A stretch of 10,168 bases of DNA from contig JAITPT010000231.1 of NCBI GenBank assembly GCA_031289285.1, forward strand, positions 1 through 10,168. Direction: 5' to 3'. A program made the translations under genes and the position numbers. Source of the stretch: Puniceicoccales bacterium. GTDB lineage: Bacteria; Verrucomicrobiota; Verrucomicrobiia; Opitutales; UBA953. The notes under the pieces were generated by a model that had not been told where the DNA came from, did no database searches, and saw only the letters and a program-made list of their open reading frames with translations. Below are positions 1 through 8,598 of the stretch, one piece after another (position 1 is the stretch's first letter; each line of letters starts with the position of its first letter).

Positions 1-49
1 AGCTAAACTGCAAATGGGCGACTTTTAGATGTTCAGACCTGCACTCCGG

Positions 50-288
50 AACCCCAACGGGGTTTCCCAACAAAGCCCAGGGTTGGTGCGAGGAACGAGC
101 ACCTACCCTGGGTATGGCCCGCAAATACATCACAACCCTGAAAGGGTTGCCCAACGAAGTCTCCGGTGGCAACCCCCGGCATTCGTTGGGCAACCCCCTT
201 GGGGTTGGGGTGTGTTGTTGGCGTTACCCAGGATAGGCTCGCTCTGCTCGCCAACCCTGTGGCTTTGTTGGGAAACCCCGTTGGGGTT
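50..288. repeat. 239-bp modular palindromic repeat (nested inverted repeats)
   Basis: The outer arms, 50-77 and 261-288, are perfect 28-bp reverse complements. Inner arms 144-158 and 182-196 (GGGTTGCCCAACGAA and its complement) are also perfect, with a 23-base centre. Each arm holds its own small hairpins: AACCCCAACGGGGTT at 50-64, arms 78-89 and 99-110 (11 of 12 pairing), and AACCCT-GAA-AGGGTT at 134-148. The whole could extrude as a cruciform or fold as a branched RNA. There is no transposase. I infer a dispersed non-autonomous element of the REP/MITE kind. Similar translated frames are common spurious 'proteins' in environmental genomes as far as I recall. Confidence 0.85.
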
Positions 289-380
289 GTGTGCATCGCC
301 AGCCCCCTTTCCCACGACTTCCGCTATGGACCAACTGTGAAAAATAAGGGTCAGCTATTTGTGAGACACTACAGTAGCGA

Positions 381-397
381 GGAACTATTTTAGTTCC
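381..397. repeat. Small perfect hairpin
   Basis: GGAACTA-TTT-TAGTTCC gives a 7-bp stem with a 3-base loop. Neither strand shows a T-tract directly after the stem, so it is not a typical intrinsic terminator. It may be an operator-like or structural site, and its role is unknown. Confidence 0.4.
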
Positions 398-583
398 GCG
401 AAAATCCCCCCCCCCTCCCCTTCTCGGCAAAAGGAATTAGTCTGGTTAATTATTCTGGCAACTTTTCGGAGGGAGTCCAGATTAGCTTTACGAACACACG
501 GAAAATCATGCACTTACAACGCAGCAGACATTTTGGCCATTTGCCGCATTTGAATAAAAAGGCAGCCATTTTTTTCGTTTGAC

Positions 584-636
584 CTGCCACAACATCTTCT
601 CGTAATACTTCCCCTCCAACTGCCGTTTTTAGGTTA
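584..636 (-). repeat. Dispersed ~53-bp repeat, left copy (inverted relative to 10047-10099)
   Basis: Bases 593-636 match the reverse complement of 10047-10090 at 43 of 44 positions. Similarity extends with a few mismatches to 584 and 10099. The two copies face each other across about 9.4 kb. This copy starts 18 bp beyond the stop codon of the six-hairpin gene. One frame of the shared part, read left to right on this copy, ends LPLQLPFLG-stop, but no long ORF supports coding. It could be a mobile-element fragment, a recombination site or part of an RNA. Confidence 0.8.
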
Positions 637-653
637 AATTTGAGCCGACGACG

Positions 654-2876
654 CTATTTTTCGTTGACCATCAAATAATATGCCAGTGCCCAGTCTTGGT
701 CATTGGCGTAAGGGTCGTAGAATTGTGCTTTTACGCCGTTGACTTTATACGGGTAGATGTAGGCACAGGACGCTCTGCCATCTTCAAAGAAGGTGCATAA
801 AACATTTCGGACAATGTTTTCTGCTTTTTTCTGGTAAAACTCGCTGCCTATTGCTTTGGCATACAACGCATAGCTCAATCCGGCACCAGCGCACCAGTGG
901 TGAGGCAAAACATCGCCCCATGCGGCGCGTTTGCCAAACCAATAACCGTCCCAATGGCTAAGTGTTATATCGTTAAGGTGGTAATTTGGCTGGGCACCGA
1001 GGAATGCTTCTAACAACGGTAACTGAACCGCAACGCCGTCGAAATACTTCTTTTCTCCTGTCGCAAAATATAAATCCATGTATAACACAATCGCACTTTG
1101 AACTTGCCCGCGATCATAATTTACCTCAAAGGATAAAAACTTCTCTCCATGCTTCAAGCACAGGTCTCCAGACTTTTTAACGTGGGCGAGCAAGCGGTCA
1201 GCCAAATCGTTCATTTGATTTTCTCGCAAAAGTTTTGTGGCTATCGCTATCGGCGTGCTAAAATAGAGGTCGTGTCCGAATTGTTTATACATTGCCTCGG
1301 AGGTCGCGAAACCGTCTAAGAGAAATTGTCGGTCGCCCGTCACACGGAACATACTAAAATAGAACCACGAGACCCAAGAATAATTATATACCCTGTTGCG
1401 CGATTTTTTGGCGGCATCAGACCAAGTGCGATAGTTTTTATCCTGTAACTTGTTACGGACAAATCTGGCGTATTTTATCAGTGCTTCTTTTACTTTCGGG
1501 TCTTTAGTCTTCAGATAATACTGGGCGAGAAAAATGCCCATTCCTATACGTTCGGCACCTTCATCGCGGTCGGCGGGGCTGACCGTCGGTTTGTCGTTCA
1601 AGAAGATTTTATTTTCCTCGTTATCATAGACCATAAAGGCACCGTAGCGTCTGTCCTTTGGGTCGTTTTGTTGCTGATGCGCGAGGATAAAATTAGCCCG
1701 TTTTCGGATTAATTCATCTTCGCTGGAAATGCCCAAACAGAGGATATGCGTTTTCTTTCCGCCGTCATAGACGAGTTCAAAACGGGCATCGCCTGTTTTA
1801 TTTATCTTTGCTGCGGCTGTATAGCCGCCGTCCGTTTTAGTCAGTGCTATCTTTTCTCCGTTTTGATAAAGCTGCGGGTTTTGCAATTCTCGTTGTGTTT
1901 CAAAAGTGAGATTTGCGGTTTCTCCTAAGCCGAGCACGTATTTGTCGCTTCGTGCGACGATGCTTCCGGCGTTCAGCACCTTGGCGCGGAAATCGGTCTG
2001 TCCCGCGTGTGAGAAAACACGCCACGTGAGCGTTTTATTTTCGCCTGCGTTCAGCTGCATATTTTCGGGATTGAGGATAATGACGCCACGGAAGTTTGAC
2101 GAACCTCTATCGTTACCGCGCTCTTTAATTTCATAACTTTTAATGGAGCCGTCGGTTACGACAAGCCCCAGATGCGGTGCTTTGCCGCTCATGTGTAGCG
2201 CATTGACATAAGCGGCGTTTTCTCCGTCCCAGATATGGACATTCGTTCGCGCCAGCATACAAAGAGCGGCACCTGGATAATTGTCGTTAAGCGGCGTGTT
2301 AATTCCGATGTCAACTAATTGGAGAGAGTTTTTTCCTGTATTGGTGAAAACATACTTTTCAATCAAATCGTTTTTGTCGTGAGTGCGTTCGACGGTTATC
2401 TTGACATCGCCAACTGTATAAACGCTTTTTGTGCCCGTGCTGGACGTTTGCACTTCGACAGGCGAAGTCCATTCCTGCAAGCGCGTTTTGCCACCCGCTA
2501 CGAGGTGAAAAAATCCCAAACCCCAGCCGTAATTTTTCTTCACCCAGTGGTATTGCGAGCCGTCGGTTTCCAGCATCCAGTTCATCTTGCGTCCGTCGTT
2601 TTCGATAGCGAGGCGGCTGATTGCGCCCGTTTGTGGATTGAGTTGATACGAGACTTTGTGCGGTTGAGTGTTTGGCGCTTGTTGCCCGACGGCGGTGCTA
2701 CGCTCGAATGTGGCAGGCTGCGTGGCAGCGGGTGCCAGGGCAAGCGCGGGAGTGGGCTGCGCGGAAGCGGCAGGTTCAGCGGCGATAAGGTTGGGCGAGT
2801 GCCCAGAGAAAAACGCGAGGCACGATAGGAGAAGTGCGTTGAAAGTGAAGATGGTTTGGGGAAGCGCAGTTTTCAT
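654..2876 (-). CDS. Secreted six-hairpin glycosidase-like protein
   Basis: This is a 740-residue protein that I place, by overall pattern, in the (alpha/alpha)6 'six-hairpin' glycosidase-like group. It probably acts on a polysaccharide outside the cytoplasm; the substrate is unknown. The ATG at 2876 is preferred over an upstream TTG at 2984 because it places a signal peptide first (residues 1-33, hydrophobic stretch TFNALLLSCLAFF). An Ala/Pro/Thr-rich linker runs to about residue 75. A beta-rich N-terminal domain (about 75-330, with MNWMLETDGSQYHW near 98-111) is followed by a helical domain (about 360-740). Aromatic and acidic motifs there, YNYSWV (497), FEVNYDRGQ (583) and HWDGYWFGK (641), could line an active site. 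The ending DPYANDQDWALAYYL is typical of uncharacterised six-hairpin proteins I recall. LLSC could be a weak lipobox. There is no Shine-Dalgarno sequence. The gene is AT-richer than its neighbours and lies 111 bp downstream of the thioesterase gene. The fold call is moderate; the reaction is not known. Confidence 0.75.
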   Translation of the reverse strand: MKTALPQTIFTFNALLLSCLAFFSGHSPNLIAAEPAASAQPTPALALAPAATQPATFERSTAVGQQAPNTQPHKVSYQLNPQTGAISRLAIENDGRKMNWMLETDGSQYHWVKKNYGWGLGFFHLVAGGKTRLQEWTSPVEVQTSSTGTKSVYTVGDVKITVERTHDKNDLIEKYVFTNTGKNSLQLVDIGINTPLNDNYPGAALCMLARTNVHIWDGENAAYVNALHMSGKAPHLGLVVTDGSIKSYEIKERGNDRGSSNFRGVIILNPENMQLNAGENKTLTWRVFSHAGQTDFRAKVLNAGSIVARSDKYVLGLGETANLTFETQRELQNPQLYQNGEKIALTKTDGGYTAAAKINKTGDARFELVYDGGKKTHILCLGISSEDELIRKRANFILAHQQQNDPKDRRYGAFMVYDNEENKIFLNDKPTVSPADRDEGAERIGMGIFLAQYYLKTKDPKVKEALIKYARFVRNKLQDKNYRTWSDAAKKSRNRVYNYSWVSWFYFSMFRVTGDRQFLLDGFATSEAMYKQFGHDLYFSTPIAIATKLLRENQMNDLADRLLAHVKKSGDLCLKHGEKFLSFEVNYDRGQVQSAIVLYMDLYFATGEKKYFDGVAVQLPLLEAFLGAQPNYHLNDITLSHWDGYWFGKRAAWGDVLPHHWCAGAGLSYALYAKAIGSEFYQKKAENIVRNVLCTFFEDGRASCAYIYPYKVNGVKAQFYDPYANDQDWALAYYLMVNEK

Positions 2877-2987
2877 TTTGGAAAGCCGCGAAACTGTTCT
2901 TCTCCCGTGTAACTCGCAAGAAAAAAGGAGCGGACAAAATCGGTCTTTGCGCAGTCCGCAGCAGTCAAAAGCTACATCGCCCAAAAG

Positions 2988-3416
2988 TTAAATCCCAAAG
3001 TATGCTGGAATGCGTGGGTCCATGCGGCGTGGGCGACCGGTGTCGGGGTTGATGGTACACCAGAGGGTTTTAACTTGTGCGATGAGCGTGTTGTCGCTGT
3101 CGCGCCAGATTTGGCAATGTCGCTCGCTTACCACTGCCGACATCGTCTCGACCCATGTGCGCACACGCAAGTTTTCGCCAAGTTTGGCGGCGCGTTTGTA
3201 GTCAATCTCGTGTCGCATAACGACCCATGTGTTGGCGGCGGCGATTTCGGGCGGGACGGTTTTTTCCCAATGCGCGGTGGCGGCCTCTTGCACCCAGCGC
3301 ACATAGACGACGTTGTTGGCGTGGTGGTTGACGTCTATGTCTGCGTCGGAGACGGTCACAAAGTGGTCGTGGTGCGGGCGCGTTTCGATTTCGGCTTGGT
3401 GTGGTGTTTCAGGCAT
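2988..3416 (-). CDS. Acyl-CoA thioester hydrolase, 4HBT/hotdog family
   Basis: This is a 142-residue single-domain cytoplasmic hotdog thioesterase, the usual length for the 4HBT (YbgC/FadM-like) family, which hydrolyses acyl-CoA or acyl-ACP thioesters. The N-terminal strand ends in the family signature SDADIDVNHHANNVVYVRW (residues 23-41), equivalent to the common D-x-D-xxGHVNNxxYxRW motif, followed by a helix QEAATAHW. The usual Gly-His of the motif reads His-His here. The later part, KTLWCTINPDTGRPRRMD, matches the conserved C-terminal strand and basic end of the subgroup. The ATG at 3416 gives the family's usual N-terminus; an upstream TTG at 3521 would add an unsupported leader and overlap queC by 44 bp. 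It lies 61 bp downstream of queC on the same strand, probably co-transcribed, with no obvious functional link. The true acyl substrate cannot be told from sequence. Confidence 0.88.
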   Translation of the reverse strand: MPETPHQAEIETRPHHDHFVTVSDADIDVNHHANNVVYVRWVQEAATAHWEKTVPPEIAAANTWVVMRHEIDYKRAAKLGENLRVRTWVETMSAVVSERHCQIWRDSDNTLIAQVKTLWCTINPDTGRPRRMDPRIPAYFGI

Positions 3417-3477
3417 GGCGGCGAAAAAATAAAAAGCGGGGGCGGGAAACAAAACAAAAAAATGCGGTGTTGCTACG

Positions 3478-4134
3478 TCAGGTCTCGTAGTCGGTGGGGT
3501 CGGGCACGGCGGCTTTTTCAAAGGCTTCGCGGCGTTCGACGCAGGTGGCGCAGCGTCCGCAGTGGAGTTTGCCGCCTTTGTAGCACGACCAGCTCAGGGC
3601 CATTGGTGCGCCGAGTGCTGCGCCGAGCCGCGCAACTGCGGCTTTGTCCATTGTCACAAACGGGCGTTCTAATTCGACGCGTCGCCAATCGGCGAGTGCG
3701 ACGGCGGCGGCGAGTGCGTCGGCAAACTCGGGGCGGCAATCGGGGTAAATCGTGTGGTCGCCGCTGTGTGCGCCGTAGGCGAGGGAGTCGCATTTTTCGG
3801 CGATTGCCCATGCGGCGGCCACGGAGAGGAAGACGAGATTTCGCCCGGGCACGACGGTCGTTTTCATGCGTTCTTCGGTGTAGTGTCCGTCGGGCACGGC
3901 GACGGCGTGGTCGGTGAGGCTGTTGCTGCCCCAGAGCGGGATGAGTGCGCGTAAATCTGCGACGTGGTGTCGGATGCCGAGCAGGGCGGCGATTGCGCGC
4001 GCGGACTCGATTTCGCGGGCGTGTCGCTGGCCGTAGTCGAAGGTGAGTGCGAGGCATTCGCGCCCTTCGGAAACGAGTTTTGCGAGTAGCACAGTGGAGT
4101 CCAGCCCGCCGGAAAAAACGACCGCAGTTTTCAT
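3478..4134 (-). CDS. queC: 7-cyano-7-deazaguanine (preQ0) synthase QueC
   Basis: QueC converts 7-carboxy-7-deazaguanine, ammonia and ATP to preQ0 in the cytoplasm, a step towards queuosine in tRNA or towards deazapurine products. The 218-residue protein has the usual family length. It shows the PP-loop ATP motif SGGLDST (residues 8-14), TFDYGQRH (31-38), VVPGRN (94-99), a GAHSGDHTIYPDCRPEF block (121-137) and the zinc-binding cysteines C184, C192, C195 and C198 in the pattern C-x7-CGRCxTC. All key residues are present, so it should be active. The start at 4134 puts the first strand MKTAVVFSGG directly before the PP-loop. No queD, queE, queF or tgt gene is in the window, so the rest of the pathway must be elsewhere. 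It follows the dehydratase gene by 61 bp with no terminator visible between them. Confidence 0.96.
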   Translation of the reverse strand: MKTAVVFSGGLDSTVLLAKLVSEGRECLALTFDYGQRHAREIESARAIAALLGIRHHVADLRALIPLWGSNSLTDHAVAVPDGHYTEERMKTTVVPGRNLVFLSVAAAWAIAEKCDSLAYGAHSGDHTIYPDCRPEFADALAAAVALADWRRVELERPFVTMDKAAVARLGAALGAPMALSWSCYKGGKLHCGRCATCVERREAFEKAAVPDPTDYET

Positions 4135-4195
4135 GTCGCGAGAAGGTAGTTTGGAGCGGCGGGCGTGGGCAAGCCTTGGTGCCGGTTTGCGGGGC

Positions 4196-6307
4196 CTACT
4201 CGCTTAGGTGGGGGGTGTATTCGGGGACGATGCGCTTGACTTCTAACTTCAGGGCATTGGAGGTTTTTTCGGTGATGTTTTCTGCCAAGGCGTCGAAGGC
4301 GGCGTTCACCTCGGCGAGAGAGCGCGGGTCACCTTTGAAACACATCACACTGGGGTGAGTAGTCGGGGTGTGCCACTCGTCGGTGTATTGCAATTCCTCA
4401 AAAAGTTTTTCGCCGGGACGTAGGCCCACAAACTCAATCTGGATGTCCACGTCGGGGCGCAGGCCACTCAACTCAATCATCTGGCGGGCCATGTCCAAAA
4501 TCTTCACGGGTTGGCCCATGTTGAGGACAAAGACCTCGCCGCCCTGCCCCAACACGGCGCATTGGAGCACCAGACCAACGGCCTCTGGGATTGTCATGAA
4601 GTAGCGCGTCACCTCGGGGTGGGTGACTTTCACCGGGCCGCCCTCGGCGATTTGTTCGCGGAAAAGCGGTATCACACTTCCCGAAGAGCCAAGCACATTT
4701 CCGAAACGCACGGCGACAAACTTCGTGGTGGTATCTGCCGTCTCTGCGTCGGCTGCGCTGTCCGCGCTGTTTCGCGCAAGCGCGGACCCCTTTGCCTGCG
4801 TGTAGATTTCTGCCATGCGTTTGCTCGCGCCCATGACACTGGTGGGGTTGATGGCTTTGTCGGTGGAAATCAAAATAAAGTGCTTGACACCGTATTCGAC
4901 GGCGAGGTTGGCGAGGAGGCGTGTGCCGAGGGTGTTGTTGCGGACGGCCTCGGCGGGCTGGCGTTCCATGAGATAGACGTGCTTGTGCGCGGCGGCGTGA
5001 AAAATCAAATCCGGTTTGTGAAACGCTAATATGTGCCGCATCCGCTCCTCGTCGGCGATGTCGCCCACGAGCGGCAACACGGTTGCGTTGTAGCCGAGGT
5101 TGAGGAGGTCTTGCTCGACTTTGAAAAGTTGCACTTCGCAACGCTCGACGAGGAGGAGGCGGCGCGGTGTGCGCGAGGCGATTTGGCGGCAAAGCTCGCT
5201 GCCGATGCTCCCGCCCGCGCCGGTCACGAGCACGGTTTTTCCGGCGATGAGTTTGCCAATGGCGTCGCTGTCGAGCGGCACGGGTTCGCGCCCGAGTAAG
5301 TCTTGGATGTCCACGGGGCGGATGCGGCTGGGCTTCACGCGCCCGCTCGCCAGCTCGAGGAGGGAGGGCACGACTTCGGCGTGGAAGCCGTGTTTGCGCG
5401 TTAGCTCGACGATTGCGTTGAAGCGTTTCATCGAGGCGGCACCGACGGCGATGACGACTTCGTCAATGCCGTATTGCATTTTGATTTTTCCGAGTGACTC
5501 AACCGGCCCTTCGACGGGGATGTTGTGGACGCGCAGGCCGTGCTTGTTCACGTTGTCGTCGAGGAAGACTACGGGTTGTTTGCGCAGGCCGGGGCGCGCC
5601 AGCCAGTTTGCGGCGAGCGAGGCACCGGCGTCGCCTGCGCCGAGTATGGCGACGCGGCGCGGCGCGGCAGTGGTCTCGCTGACAGGGGAGTCGTCGCGGG
5701 CACCTGCGTATTCGTGCAACATGCGGGCCAACACGCGCACTGCGCAAACGGCGATGACTGCGAAGATGAAGTCCGCAAAAATGACCGTCCACGGGGTCGC
5801 GACGGGGGCGTTGAGACGTTGCGAGCGTTCGTTGCGAGCACCGCGTTCGCCGCGCTCGCCTTGTTCGCCGCGCTCGGATGCGGAGCGGGCGGTGGTGTCG
5901 GTTGGCTGCGCGGTGGCTGTTGTGGAAACTCCGTCTGCGGTTGGCAGCGCGGCGGCGATTGCGGCGTTGTCGGCTTCGACGGCGACTTGCTGGATGTAGC
6001 GGATGGGGCAGGCGACTAAGAGGGCGATGAAGAGTGCCTGCACGACGCGCACGAGTTCCGGCATACGGAAGTAGCTGAGCATCCCGCTGAAATGCCGGAA
6101 GGCGAAGAGGGTGCCGATTTGGACGGGCACGAGCCAGAAAACTGTCCCGAGGAAACCGCGTTTCCAGACTTCCCATTCGTCGAGGCCAGCGAAGCGCATG
6201 GCGTAGGCGTTGAAGAGTGCGAACGCGAGCAGGAAGAGATACGCGATGACAAGCGCGGATGTCCGTTGGAGGGAGACGTGTCCGAAGTGTTTTCTGAAAA
6301 AGTTCAT
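4196..6307 (-). CDS. Membrane-bound NDP-sugar 4,6-dehydratase (WbpM/PglF/FlaA1-like)
   Basis: This is a 703-residue polysaccharide biosynthesis protein. The family converts UDP-GlcNAc or related NDP-sugars to 4-keto-6-deoxy sugars for O-antigen, capsule or protein glycans at the inner membrane. The N-terminus has four predicted membrane helices (about 17-39, 52-70, 86-105 and 173-195). A Rossmann-like region follows (RRVAILGAGDAG, 217-228), then the catalytic SDR domain with NAD motif VTGAGGSIGSE (361-371), STDK (481-484) and VMGASKRMAE (491-500). Met492 replaces the usual SDR tyrosine, as in WbpM and PglF. NVLGSSGSV, RYFMTIPEA and GLRPGEKLFEE complete the family signature. Two low-complexity insertions are visible: the loop at 110-170, containing ERGEQGERGERG, and residues 507-528 before the KFVAVRFGNVLG strand. 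The ATG at 6307 is chosen over a TTG at 6364, which would overlap the upstream stop and add a leader without homology. No glycosyltransferases or other sugar genes flank it, so its product is unknown. Confidence 0.93.
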   Translation of the reverse strand: MNFFRKHFGHVSLQRTSALVIAYLFLLAFALFNAYAMRFAGLDEWEVWKRGFLGTVFWLVPVQIGTLFAFRHFSGMLSYFRMPELVRVVQALFIALLVACPIRYIQQVAVEADNAAIAAALPTADGVSTTATAQPTDTTARSASERGEQGERGERGARNERSQRLNAPVATPWTVIFADFIFAVIAVCAVRVLARMLHEYAGARDDSPVSETTAAPRRVAILGAGDAGASLAANWLARPGLRKQPVVFLDDNVNKHGLRVHNIPVEGPVESLGKIKMQYGIDEVVIAVGAASMKRFNAIVELTRKHGFHAEVVPSLLELASGRVKPSRIRPVDIQDLLGREPVPLDSDAIGKLIAGKTVLVTGAGGSIGSELCRQIASRTPRRLLLVERCEVQLFKVEQDLLNLGYNATVLPLVGDIADEERMRHILAFHKPDLIFHAAAHKHVYLMERQPAEAVRNNTLGTRLLANLAVEYGVKHFILISTDKAINPTSVMGASKRMAEIYTQAKGSALARNSADSAADAETADTTTKFVAVRFGNVLGSSGSVIPLFREQIAEGGPVKVTHPEVTRYFMTIPEAVGLVLQCAVLGQGGEVFVLNMGQPVKILDMARQMIELSGLRPDVDIQIEFVGLRPGEKLFEELQYTDEWHTPTTHPSVMCFKGDPRSLAEVNAAFDALAENITEKTSNALKLEVKRIVPEYTPHLSE

Positions 6308-6360
6308 GTTGGGAAAGATGTGTTTGTATTGGGAGGCAGGCGAAGGGCGGCAGGCGGCGG

Positions 6361-7047
<687 letters not shown>

Positions 7048-7112
7048 GTCGGCAAAATCGGCGAAAACGCCTTTTTTGGAAAGGCGAAAGAAGGCGGGGA
7101 GAATGTCAGGGC

Positions 7113-7180
7113 GAAGTTCGGCAAGCGTTCAGCGAGAAGTTTGCCGAGACGTTTGCCGAGCGTTCACCGAGACGTTCACC
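7113..7180. repeat. Degenerate 11-12-bp tandem repeat, six units
   Basis: Six consecutive units of 12, 11, 12, 12, 11 and 10 bp can be laid out, for example GAAGTTTGCCGA, GACGTTTGCCGA, GCGTTCACCGA and GACGTTCACC (plus strand). The core is G-x-x-GTT-(C/T)-xCCGA. The last unit overlaps the stop codon and final Trp codon of the M42 gene; the rest lies in the 128-bp gap before the next start. The period is close to one DNA turn, so it could be a protein-binding array, or it could be slippage debris. Confidence 0.6.
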
Positions 7181-8270
7181 AAGCGAAGCTCTCGCCTTTT
7201 TTCAGGCTCTTCGTGAAGGCGGTGAGGAGCTGGATGGTTTGCTCGACAACGTTCAAATCTACGACCTCGCCGGGCGTGTGCATGTAGCGCAACGGCACCG
7301 AGACAAGGCCACAAGCGACACCAGCGTTTGCCATCTGGATAGCGCGGGCATCGGTGCCGGTCGGACGCGGCTCGGCTTGCACTTGATACGGGATTTTTTG
7401 CGCCTCGGCGACCTCGGTAAGGCGGTCGAAAACGAGCGGGTTGATGTTGGGGCCGCGGGCAATCACGGGGCCACCGTTGAGCGTCGTGCGCCCGAACTTG
7501 CGGTTGTCGGCGTCGGGGTGGTCAGTCGAGTGGCAAACGTCAACCGCGACGGCGACATCGGGGTTCAGGCCTTGGGCAGCGACTTGCGCGCCACGGGTGC
7601 CGATTTCCTCCTGCGTCGTCGCGACCGACACCACGCGGGCATCGAGCGGAGATTCTTTGGCGAGGCGCAGCAAGGTTTCCATGATAATGTAACAACCAGC
7701 CTTGTCATCAAAAGCGCGGGCGACGCCGATGCTGCCGCGCAGTAGCTCGAAGCCAGCGTCATAGACAGCGGGGTCGCCAATGCGAACAATTTGGAGTGCC
7801 TCCTCGCGACTCGACGCGCCGATGTCGAGCCAGATGTCGTGACGCTCAGGGACTTTTTTGCGGTCTTCGGGCGACATCAGGTGGACGGCGCGTTTGCCAG
7901 TGACACCGAGCACAGGGCCGTTTTTCGTCAGAATGCGCACGCGACGTCCCGACGGGATGACGAGGTCGTGACCGCCGAGGAAGTCAAAATAGAGGAAGCC
8001 CTTGTCGTCAACGTAGGAGACGAGGAGGGCGATTTCGTCAATGTGGCCGGCGAACATAACGGTCGGCCCGCCTTGCGGGTTGACGGTGGCGATGCGATTG
8101 CCGAGGGCGTCTTTGGTGTAGGTCGCGGCGTGGGGCTTGACGTATTTATCCACGACGGCTTGTGCGGCGAACTCGTGTCCGGTCGGCGATTTTGCGTCGA
8201 GAAGCTCCACGAGGAACGGCGGCGGTTGGCAGGGGCCGCTCGAAGCGGCTGCGGTTTGGGTGTTTGGCAT
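7176..8270 (-). CDS. M42 family metallo-aminopeptidase
   Basis: This is a 364-residue cytoplasmic metallopeptidase of the M42 family (glutamyl aminopeptidase/TET/FrvX type), which removes N-terminal residues from peptides, often as a dodecamer. The expected ligands are all visible: H76 and D78 in AGHIDEI, D188 in AFDDKAG, E221 (general base) and E222 in TTQEEIG, D244 in VAVDVCHSTD, and H331 in RYMHTPGEVVD. SPTGHE (28-33) and PTGTDARA (303-310) are further family motifs. The length matches the family. The start at 8270 is the first ATG; the open frame continues to a TTG at 8309, which would add only 13 unconserved residues. There is no signal peptide. An older family label is 'endoglucanase M', but the sequence indicates a peptidase, so its position beside a xylanase gene should not be read as cellulase function. 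It is separated from the upstream xylanase gene by 328 bp that hold most of two repeat copies. Confidence 0.94.
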   Translation of the reverse strand: MPNTQTAAASSGPCQPPPFLVELLDAKSPTGHEFAAQAVVDKYVKPHAATYTKDALGNRIATVNPQGGPTVMFAGHIDEIALLVSYVDDKGFLYFDFLGGHDLVIPSGRRVRILTKNGPVLGVTGKRAVHLMSPEDRKKVPERHDIWLDIGASSREEALQIVRIGDPAVYDAGFELLRGSIGVARAFDDKAGCYIIMETLLRLAKESPLDARVVSVATTQEEIGTRGAQVAAQGLNPDVAVAVDVCHSTDHPDADNRKFGRTTLNGGPVIARGPNINPLVFDRLTEVAEAQKIPYQVQAEPRPTGTDARAIQMANAGVACGLVSVPLRYMHTPGEVVDLNVVEQTIQLLTAFTKSLKKGESFAW

Positions 8271-8598
8271 AAAGGCGTGAAGTGTGCCTACATCCGCCCG
8301 TGCGGACAAACTGTTTTTTGGGGGGAATTATGAAAATTTAGACAGTCTAATTTTTTTGTTGCATTGTTGGAGAGTTGCGGCGCAACACGTGCGCATAGCT
8401 GCCGCACGTTTCAAAATACCACACGCTTCTGACGGCAGACCACCCTATCATTGTGACTGGGCATTGTGGGCGGCGAGGTCTTGCTGAAAATTTAGACAGT
8501 CTAATTTTTTTATTGCATTATTGGAGGGTTGCGGCGCAACACGTGCGCACGGCTACCGCACGTTTCAAAACACCACACGCTTTTGACGGCAGACCACC
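8271..8598. other. Repeat-filled intergenic region between xylanase and M42 genes
   Basis: This holds repeat copy 1 and most of copy 2. The rest (8271-8330) is the leader of the M42 gene, containing a small hairpin (TCCGC-CCGT-GCGGA) and a G6 run. I see no convincing promoter boxes and no GC-rich intrinsic terminator. The two plus-strand frames that run through here resemble each other only because they lie in the two repeat copies. Confidence 0.7.
8331..8478. repeat. Palindrome-rich tandem element, copy 1 (148 bp)
   Basis: About 90% identical to 8485-8633, in the same orientation, with a 6-bp spacer. It holds three inverted repeats: TTAGACAGTCTAA (8338-8350), TTGCGGCGCAA (8375-8385), and ACGTGCG with CGCACGT (8387-8393 and 8403-8409). 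The right end is GCATTGTGGGCGGCGAGG. No transposase or terminal inverted repeats are present. The clear base differences between copies are all transitions. This is a candidate REP/MITE-like element or structured RNA. Confidence 0.9.

Larger units (their letters stand above)
1..653. other. Left non-coding region rich in repeats
   Basis: No ORF here looks like a real protein. The longest frames run through a palindromic repeat (50-288) and are proline/glycine/tryptophan-rich by-products of it. Between 289 and 583 I see only a small perfect hairpin (381-397) and a run of ten C residues (406-415). A 53-bp repeat occupies 584-636, just downstream of the stop codon of the minus-strand gene that ends at 654. 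I see no clear terminator for that gene. Confidence 0.7.

Noticed and set aside
29..340. 103-residue plus-strand ORF with VSQQ/VAQR motifs
   Set aside because: It runs through the 239-bp palindrome, and overlapping ORFs on the other strand encode similar peptides, as expected from an inverted repeat rather than a protein gene.
406..415. C10 tract as a counterpart of the G10 tract at 9883-9892
   Set aside because: The flanking sequences do not match in either orientation, so the tracts appear independent.
3075..3917. 280-residue arginine-rich plus-strand ORF
   Set aside because: Shadow of the thioesterase and queC genes in GC-rich DNA; composition is extreme and no motif is present.
8338..8350. 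TTAGACAGTCTAA with adjoining A/T runs as an intrinsic terminator
   Set aside because: The stem is AT-rich and the palindrome is part of the repeat, so a terminator role is possible but not supported over a generic repeat feature.
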